Source: Dokdonia sinensis (GTDB lineage: Bacteria > Bacteroidota > Bacteroidia > Flavobacteriales > Flavobacteriaceae). Taken from it: a stretch of 64,000 nt of DNA. The notes under the pieces are model-generated. The model saw nothing but the letters and a program-made list of their open reading frames with translations, had not been told where the DNA came from and ran no database searches. This document shows, in pieces, positions 58,221 through 64,000 of the stretch (position 1 is the stretch's first letter; every line of letters begins with the position of its first letter). The stretch lies in the NCBI RefSeq assembly GCF_003688895.1, contig NZ_REFV01000017.1:17520-81519 (forward strand), written 5' to 3'. The position numbers and the translations under genes were made by a program.

Positions 58221-61200
58221 ATGAAACATATTACTCTCCCTCAGAGGTTTACATTTTTGATGTTTACCTTTTTCGTCATACTATCTTCAAATACATTAGC
58301 TCAGACGACAGCTATCAACGGTGCTGTTGTCGTTGCAGAGCCCACAACGCCTTTATCTTATAGTGCACCAGATGCGCCAGGTAGCGGAACGAACGAGACC
58401 TACGAATTCGGTCAGGGTGTAAACTTGAGACTCGTGAGCATTACTGCTGACGCAGGTGACGGTAATGGAACACAAAATTTTGTGCTTGACAATAATTTTA
58501 CTCAGACCGATTATGTCCTAAACAGGGTTGATAATAATGCTGTAGCCGTGACGGGAGCCGTTGTTGCAGACCGTTGTAGTGTGTTTATGGCAGAAGTAGG
58601 TGGGGACGATTATCAATATCAAGCAGATTTTCCAGGTTCGGGTGCTGGTGACTGTGATATGTTTGATTTATTGAGAGAACCTATAATTAATCGTGGAGCA
58701 AATGATGTTTTTAAGAATGATACAGAAACCACTAACAACATTGAGCGTATTGATGTATTGTATGATCCTTTTGATATACCCAACCTAGCAAGTCTGACAC
58801 GCATCGGTTTCTTAGCAACCGAAAAAAATGGGAATAGTCCTTATCAAGTTGCAGCGGTTACAGCTGTTGATGGTGCTGGAGTTCCTACAGCTTATGGAAA
58901 TCTTATTACGATAAATAACTTTGGAAACATCCCTGACTTAGATCTTGGTACAGCAGGAAATCAAACAAATGTTTCGTGGGCATTCCTTGCAGATCAACAA
59001 GCCAATGCAAACACACAATATGATGGAACACCAGTTAGAACCGGAGGTAATGCTTCTGAAGCTGTGGGTGTTTCATTTATATCATTACAAGCCTTAGGTT
59101 TAAATAATGGAGACACCGTTTTCGGAATTTCCTTTTTTGACACTAATGTTACCGCGGCCGATGATCTAACTGACCCATCGAGTTTTCCGTTAAACGCCAC
59201 TAGTAGTACAGCCGATATACACGGAGCACTTGGTGCTATTGTGACATCTCTTGCGATTGTAGATGGTCACGTTTATGAAGATACTAATGGTAACGGAACG
59301 CAAGATGCTGGTGAGCCAGACCTCGCAAACGTAGATGTTTTCGTAACTGATGCTAATGGAAATACGGAAACCGTACAAACAGATGTCAATGGTGATTATT
59401 CTGCCTTTGTTGTAGCTGGTGCTACCATAATTAATATAGATAATACTGATCCAGATCTTACTTTTGGATTTCAAACAGAGGGCGATGACCCTACCACGGT
59501 AACAGCGGTGGAAGGAGCTGTTACTAATGCTGGAAATGACGGTTATGCACCAGATGCAGATGGTGACGGAGTGGTTGATGCAAATGATATTTGCCCAGGA
59601 TCTAATGATGGCGCAGATGCCGATAACGACGGTGTACCTAATGGTTGTGATGACGATGATGATAACGATGGAATTCCAGATACTGTAGAATGTAATGATC
59701 TTCCAGAAGAAGCTGTTGCGATAAATTTAAGCTCAGCTAACGTAACTTTTGATGGAAGTTCAACAGCTCCTGGGAACGTTGGAGATTTCGCAACATATTC
59801 TAATGCGGCTGTATATCAAAATCAAGCTGTAGATTTAAGATTAACTGTTGCCGAAAATTCTTCTCCCGGAGATTTAACTGTTGACGTAGCTGGATTACAA
59901 TTTAGTGCAGATGACTACTTTCCTATAATTTTAGGAGGAGCTAATACGAATGGCTTCGTTCGTTTTGCGATTGACTTTTTTATTGCAGGTACCTCTACAC
60001 CAGTAAATGTTCCAGTAAAGTTAACGTTTATAGATATAGATAATACTGATGTTAATGAAGGGATTGAGTTTCTAAGATCCAGTGTAGCTTCCTACATAGT
60101 ATCGCAAACACCTGTTTCTAATATCCGTTTTACAGAATCGACAACTCCATTTGCGTTTGCAGATAATGGTGACTATGTAAGATTTGATAATAACACCGCA
60201 GCTTCGGGTACGGCAGCTCAAGAAAATTGGGTTACTGTAGATTTGCTGGAAGCAACTAATATTAGTTTCGTAGCAAAGAAAAGGGCTGGTAATACCGGAT
60301 ATTCTTTCGGGAATGCACAGTTTAGTGATCCTGCAGACCCAGTAGCTGTGAACGGTGTTCCTTGTGACTTTGATGGGGACGGTCTTTCTAATTATTTAGA
60401 TAATGACAGTGATAACGATGGTTGTCCAGATGCCTTAGAGGGTGATGGAAGCATCACTTTTGGACAAATTGACGGTGATGGTGAGATTACCGGTGGTGTA
60501 AATAACACTAATGGTATTCCAAATAATGCGGGAGCCGGGCAAGGATTAGGAGCTTCTCAAGATGCTACCAATAATGATGCATGTTTAGTTCTTCAGGATG
60601 ACGAAGATGACACACTCGTAGATACTCCAGTCGATATTGATATTCTTGCAAATGACACACTTGTAGGTGTTTATGGAACTGATCACGAAACGACTGCGGT
60701 TACAGATCCGGCTAATGGAACGGTAACCATAGACGCAGATGGTTCGGTTATCTACACCCCAGATGCCGGATATATAGGAACCGATACGTTTGATTATACA
60801 GTTACTATTACGGGACCTGATGGAGATACGAGTACAGAAACAGCCACGGTTGTAGTAACTATTGCAGATGCTATCAATGCTGTGGATGATTCTGAGACTA
60901 CGGATGAGGATACACCTGTTGATATTGATCTATTTGCAAATGATGACCTTGGATTTGAACCAACAACGATAACAAATATTACCGACCCAGCAAATGGAAC
61001 GGTGACAATAGGTGTAAACGGTGTAGTCACTTATACTCCAGATCCTAATTTTAATGGGACGGACACTTTCGTTTATACAATTACAGATGATAATGGAAAT
61101 ACTTCCTCTGCTACGGTAACTGTAGTTGTTGTTCCAGACGATATCGACACAGATGGAGATGGTGTTGAAGATGAGGTTGATATAGACGACGACAATGACG

Positions 61201-64000
61201 GTATTTTAGATACCGTAGAGTCTGGAGGAATAGATCCTAGCGCAGATGCAGATAGTGACGGTGTTCCTAATTATCAAGATGCAGACTTCTGTACCCTTAA
61301 TGCAGATGGAGTTTGTGCAAATTTAGATCCAGACAATGACGGCGTCCCTAATCATTTAGATTTAGATTCAGATGGAGACGGAATTCCAGACAATAACGAA
61401 GCACAATCTACATTAGGCTATACGGTAGCCTTAGATTCAAATGGTGATGGTATTCCTGATGTTACTGCATCTGGACTGCCAGTAACTTATGTAAATGCTC
61501 AGGGAGAAGAACTAGGCCTTTTTCCCGTAAATACAGACATCACAGATCAACCAGATTATTTAGATCTAGATTCAGATAATCAAGGTGCAAGTGACACTAT
61601 AGAAGCAGGGCTTACACTTGCAGGTACAGATACGGATGGCGATGGTCTTGATGATGCCATCGATACAACAGATACTCCAGAAGGAGACGGAACGCCTGAC
61701 TATGGGGATCCTAACGGAGAGCTTGGTGGTGCAGATTTTATAACGTCTAACCTTCCAGATACAGATGGTCCTGGAGGTAATGGTGATCTTAATGACGGAG
61801 GTAATGTCGATTTTAGAGATAGAACTACAAATGCAGATGCAGACGGGGACGGAGTAAATAATAATGAAGATCGTGATGATGATAACGACGGTATTGATGA
61901 CGTAACCGAAGGTTACGGTTTCTTTACCGGAGGAGGCACTCCTGCAACAGGATGTACTGGAATTTCCTATTCATTTATAAATAGAACATATCAAGCGGGT
62001 TCAGGAACTGGAGCAGGAACAATTGGAGGTGGAGCTGTAGGTGAGGGTACCATAGGTTCTATCTGGCGTTTTGATAATGTAGGTGTAGATTCAAATGGAA
62101 GTCCGATAGATGCAATAGTAACACTAACTTCTATCAGTCCGGGCGCTAGAGTCTTTAATATAGATGAGACTACAGCACAGACAGAGGCATTCCAACCTCG
62201 TATTCGTTATAATGCAAACACGACTGGAGATAGAACGGCAGTATTCAACTTTAGACTGGTTCAAGATGGAACTAATACAGACGCAGATGTTGAACGTATA
62301 GGAGGTTTTATACAAGACATCGATAGTGGTTCTAACGGTGGTCCAGAAACAAGCTCTATACGAGAATTCTATAGAGTAAATAATATTTCTGGATACAGTA
62401 TTGGAAATCCGACAAGTGTAATTGCTTCTCAGTTGCCTGGTGGCTTAGTGCAATTCATCGCAGATGGAAGTGGAAGCGCACCTGATGAGCCTATTGATTT
62501 AAGAAACCCGTGGAGAGTATTTTTCCAAAAGACAGAAACAAACACCTTCAACTTTACGATAGGAGCAAATAAAAGAACAAACGTTCAAGTAGACCGTTTT
62601 TACTCTTTACGTTTTGATGAGTGTAGAATTGATTTATATGATGACCCGTCGCACGTATTTATAGATGCTCCAGACACTGATGGTGATGGAACACCAGATT
62701 ATTTGGATAATGATTCAGATGGGGATGGATGTTTTGACACTATAGAAGCTGGTTTTGTTGACGCTTTCGCGAAAGCTGACGAAGATGGATTCCTAGGAGA
62801 TGCTATGCCAGGAACTCCAGGATTTACGGTAGATCCAAACGGGTTGGTGACTTCTGGTACAGGATACACGGAACCTACAGATACTAATGGTGACGGCGTT
62901 TATGATTTTCTTGATGACACTGAAAATAGCGCTTGTTTTACATTAATTGATGATGCTGAAACTACAGACGAGGATACTCCTATTAATATAGATGTTCTTG
63001 ATAATGATAATGTGCCAGGAACATATAATGGAACTCCAGGTCACGTGGTTTCAGAGGTTACCGATCCTGCCAATGGAACAGTAACGATTGAAGCTGATGG
63101 TACAGTTACCTATACTCCTGATCCGAATTACACAGGAACAGATACATTTGATTACACAGTAGTTATTACAAATGCAAATGGCACAACAGATACTGAGACT
63201 GCCACAGTTATAGTGACCATAATTCCAGGTCCTGATGCTGAGGATGACACTGCGACTACGGATGAAGACACTCCTGTAGACATTTCCGTATTAGACAATG
63301 ACGATTTAGGTACAGAGCCAACAACGATCACGGATGTAACTGATCCAGCGAATGGAACAGTAACCATCAACGGTGACGGCACGGTGACCTATACTCCAGA
63401 TGCAGATTTTAGTGGTACCGATACTTTCGAGTACACGATCACGGATGACAACGGTAATACGAGCACGGCCACGGTAGATGTAACGATCACTGCTACACCT
63501 GATGCTGAGGATGACATTGCGACTACGGATGAAGACACTCCAGTGGACATTTCCGTATTGGACAATGACGATCTTGGTACAGAGCCGACTACGATCACGG
63601 ATGTAACTGACCCAGCGAATGGAACAGTAACCATCAACGGTGACGGCACGGTGACCTATACTCCAGATCCAGACTTCAGTGGTACCGATACCTTTGAGTA
63701 CACGATCACGGATGACAACGGTAATACGAGCACGGCCACGGTAGATGTAACGATCACTGCTACACCTGATGCTGAGGATGATACGGCGACTACGGATGAA
63801 GACACTCCTGTAGACATTTCCGTATTAGACAATGACGATCTGGGTACGGAGCCAACAACGATCACGGATGTCACTGATCCAGCGAATGGAACAGTAACCA
63901 TCAACGGTGACGGCACGGTGACCTACACTCCAGACCCAGACTTCAGCGGTACCGATACCTTTGAATACACCATCACGGATGACAACGGGAATACGAGCAC
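58221..64000 (+). CDS. Giant secreted adhesin with TSP3 and Ig/cadherin-like repeats, partial at window edge
   Basis: The frame is open from the ATG at 58221 to the end of the window (over 1920 residues). A signal peptide ([10 protein letters not shown]..., cut near LAQ at residue 28) is followed by a unique N-domain, an SdrD B-like module (about 345-410, [20 protein letters not shown]), TSP type 3 calcium repeats ([16 protein letters not shown] and [11 protein letters not shown] near 443-490; more at about 973-1113), cadherin-like modules with the pattern TDEDTPVDI...NDD...GTVTI...YTPD (about 792-971), and a unique domain (about 1245-1475). From 63234 three nearly identical 89-residue repeats run to the edge. 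A perfect palindrome (62763-62776) encodes AFAKA near residue 1514. A C-terminal T9SS sorting domain is expected but is outside the window. Confidence 0.9.
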   Translation, partial: MKHITLPQRFTFLMFTFFVILSSNTLAQTTAINGAVVVAEPTTPLSYSAPDAPGSGTNETYEFGQGVNLRLVSITADAGDGNGTQNFVLDNNFTQTDYVLNRVDNNAVAVTGAVVADRCSVFMAEVGGDDYQYQADFPGSGAGDCDMFDLLREPIINRGANDVFKNDTETTNNIERIDVLYDPFDIPNLASLTRIGFLATEKNGNSPYQVAAVTAVDGAGVPTAYGNLITINNFGNIPDLDLGTAGNQTNVSWAFLADQQANANTQYDGTPVRTGGNASEAVGVSFISLQALGLNNGDTVFGISFFDTNVTAADDLTDPSSFPLNATSSTADIHGALGAIVTSLAIVDGHVYEDTNGNGTQDAGEPDLANVDVFVTDANGNTETVQTDVNGDYSAFVVAGATIINIDNTDPDLTFGFQTEGDDPTTVTAVEGAVTNAGNDGYAPDADGDGVVDANDICPGSNDGADADNDGVPNGCDDDDDNDGIPDTVECNDLPEEAVAINLSSANVTFDGSSTAPGNVGDFATYSNAAVYQNQAVDLRLTVAENSSPGDLTVDVAGLQFSADDYFPIILGGANTNGFVRFAIDFFIAGTSTPVNVPVKLTFIDIDNTDVNEGIEFLRSSVASYIVSQTPVSNIRFTESTTPFAFADNGDYVRFDNNTAASGTAAQENWVTVDLLEATNISFVAKKRAGNTGYSFGNAQFSDPADPVAVNGVPCDFDGDGLSNYLDNDSDNDGCPDALEGDGSITFGQIDGDGEITGGVNNTNGIPNNAGAGQGLGASQDATNNDACLVLQDDEDDTLVDTPVDIDILANDTLVGVYGTDHETTAVTDPANGTVTIDADGSVIYTPDAGYIGTDTFDYTVTITGPDGDTSTETATVVVTIADAINAVDDSETTDEDTPVDIDLFANDDLGFEPTTITNITDPANGTVTIGVNGVVTYTPDPNFNGTDTFVYTITDDNGNTSSATVTVVVVPDDIDTDGDGVEDEVDIDDDNDGILDTVESGGIDPSADADSDGVPNYQDADFCTLNADGVCANLDPDNDGVPNHLDLDSDGDGIPDNNEAQSTLGYTVALDSNGDGIPDVTASGLPVTYVNAQGEELGLFPVNTDITDQPDYLDLDSDNQGASDTIEAGLTLAGTDTDGDGLDDAIDTTDTPEGDGTPDYGDPNGELGGADFITSNLPDTDGPGGNGDLNDGGNVDFRDRTTNADADGDGVNNNEDRDDDNDGIDDVTEGYGFFTGGGTPATGCTGISYSFINRTYQAGSGTGAGTIGGGAVGEGTIGSIWRFDNVGVDSNGSPIDAIVTLTSISPGARVFNIDETTAQTEAFQPRIRYNANTTGDRTAVFNFRLVQDGTNTDADVERIGGFIQDIDSGSNGGPETSSIREFYRVNNISGYSIGNPTSVIASQLPGGLVQFIADGSGSAPDEPIDLRNPWRVFFQKTETNTFNFTIGANKRTNVQVDRFYSLRFDECRIDLYDDPSHVFIDAPDTDGDGTPDYLDNDSDGDGCFDTIEAGFVDAFAKADEDGFLGDAMPGTPGFTVDPNGLVTSGTGYTEPTDTNGDGVYDFLDDTENSACFTLIDDAETTDEDTPINIDVLDNDNVPGTYNGTPGHVVSEVTDPANGTVTIEADGTVTYTPDPNYTGTDTFDYTVVITNANGTTDTETATVIVTIIPGPDAEDDTATTDEDTPVDISVLDNDDLGTEPTTITDVTDPANGTVTINGDGTVTYTPDADFSGTDTFEYTITDDNGNTSTATVDVTITATPDAEDDIATTDEDTPVDISVLDNDDLGTEPTTITDVTDPANGTVTINGDGTVTYTPDPDFSGTDTFEYTITDDNGNTSTATVDVTITATPDAEDDTATTDEDTPVDISVLDNDDLGTEPTTITDVTDPANGTVTINGDGTVTYTPDPDFSGTDTFEYTITDDNGNTS
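63234..64000 (+). repeat. 267-bp near-identical tandem coding repeats
   Basis: Units begin at 63234, 63501 and 63768 (267 bp, 89 codons each) with GATGCTGAGGATGA and carry ACGGATGAAGACACTCC. Differences between units are few and mostly synonymous, which points to recent duplication or gene conversion. A diverged copy precedes from about 62944. Confidence 0.9.

Noticed and set aside
63152..63916. Open frames on the minus strand inside the adhesin repeats
   Set aside because: They repeat with the 267-bp unit and are antisense shadows of the plus-strand gene; the plus frame has signal peptide and domain order.
58221..64000. CRISPR array
   Set aside because: The regular repeats are 267 bp, in frame and protein-coding, without spacers; no short regular repeat-spacer pattern was seen elsewhere either.
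1..64000. tRNA, rRNA, riboswitches, IS elements or prophage genes
   Set aside because: None was recognised on reading both strands; short structured RNAs could be missed without covariance-model searches.

Overview
The window reads as a chromosomal stretch of a marine gliding Flavobacteriaceae bacterium (Bacteroidota), possibly close to Dokdonia/Krokinobacter; that genus guess is inference. Support: gldE and gldD gliding genes in the order mutY-ssb-gldE-gldD, a huge secreted TSP3/Ig-like adhesin, an alpha-2-macroglobulin/PBP1C pair, near absence of Shine-Dalgarno motifs, promoters of the Bacteroidota form (TTTG/TTTA, about 19 bp, TAnnTTTG), frequent TTG/GTG starts, and a 14-bp palindrome, GCTTTCGCGAAAGC, present in 17 perfect copies and several one-mismatch copies, inside and outside genes.

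Layout. 1-1250: Xre regulator (cut by the window edge) and two DUF2975-like membrane proteins. 1518-4431: a TPR/LuxR-HTH membrane lipoprotein sensor and a secreted protein. 4645-6417: M61/PDZ peptidase. 6462-15881: biotin cluster bioF-bioD-bioA-ketoacyl synthase-bioB, split by two insertions: an AT-rich pair of nucleotidyltransferases between bioD and bioA, and an opposite-strand block (ParDE toxin-antitoxin plus two Coa1-like membrane proteins) between bioA and the ketosynthase. 15967-19102: JmjC/cupin-8 protein, RNase G, a 30-residue very basic protein and HU. 19217-22664: mutY, ssb, gldE, gldD. 22840-28043: saccharopine dehydrogenase-like reductase, DUF423 protein, ATP-type PEP carboxykinase, a collagen-like lipoprotein, an EamA transporter. 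28204-33287: DNA polymerase IV, a second toxin-antitoxin pair, a run of overlapping small enzymes (NAD(P)-binding protein, two VOC proteins, CYTH phosphatase, YciI lipoprotein) and a RES-Xre toxin-antitoxin pair. 33347-41730: pbpC and a 1902-residue alpha-2-macroglobulin. 41967-45724: DASS carrier, RibA-like protein, TPMT-like methyltransferase, recX, an outer-membrane protein. 45872-51501: a metal regulon, DtxR/MntR regulator, outer-membrane channel, TroA-like binding protein, ATPase and two permeases with cytosolic tails. 52284-54845: FeoA, FeoB and a small Cys-rich Feo-associated membrane protein. 54948-57934: SCO protein, RseP, nitroreductase. 58221-64000: adhesin that runs off the window, ending in nearly identical 267-bp repeats.

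Main patterns. Metal uptake (Mn/Zn/Fe ABC system plus ferrous iron), envelope and surface functions, and biotin synthesis dominate. Several families of short repeats are spread through the DNA and are often tolerated in-frame inside proteins: the 14-bp palindrome, a second palindrome reading FALSE, a tandem insert shared by bioF and the alpha-2-macroglobulin gene, a GC-rich hairpin, and larger intergenic inverted repeats. No CRISPR array, rRNA, tRNA, IS element or prophage was recognised.
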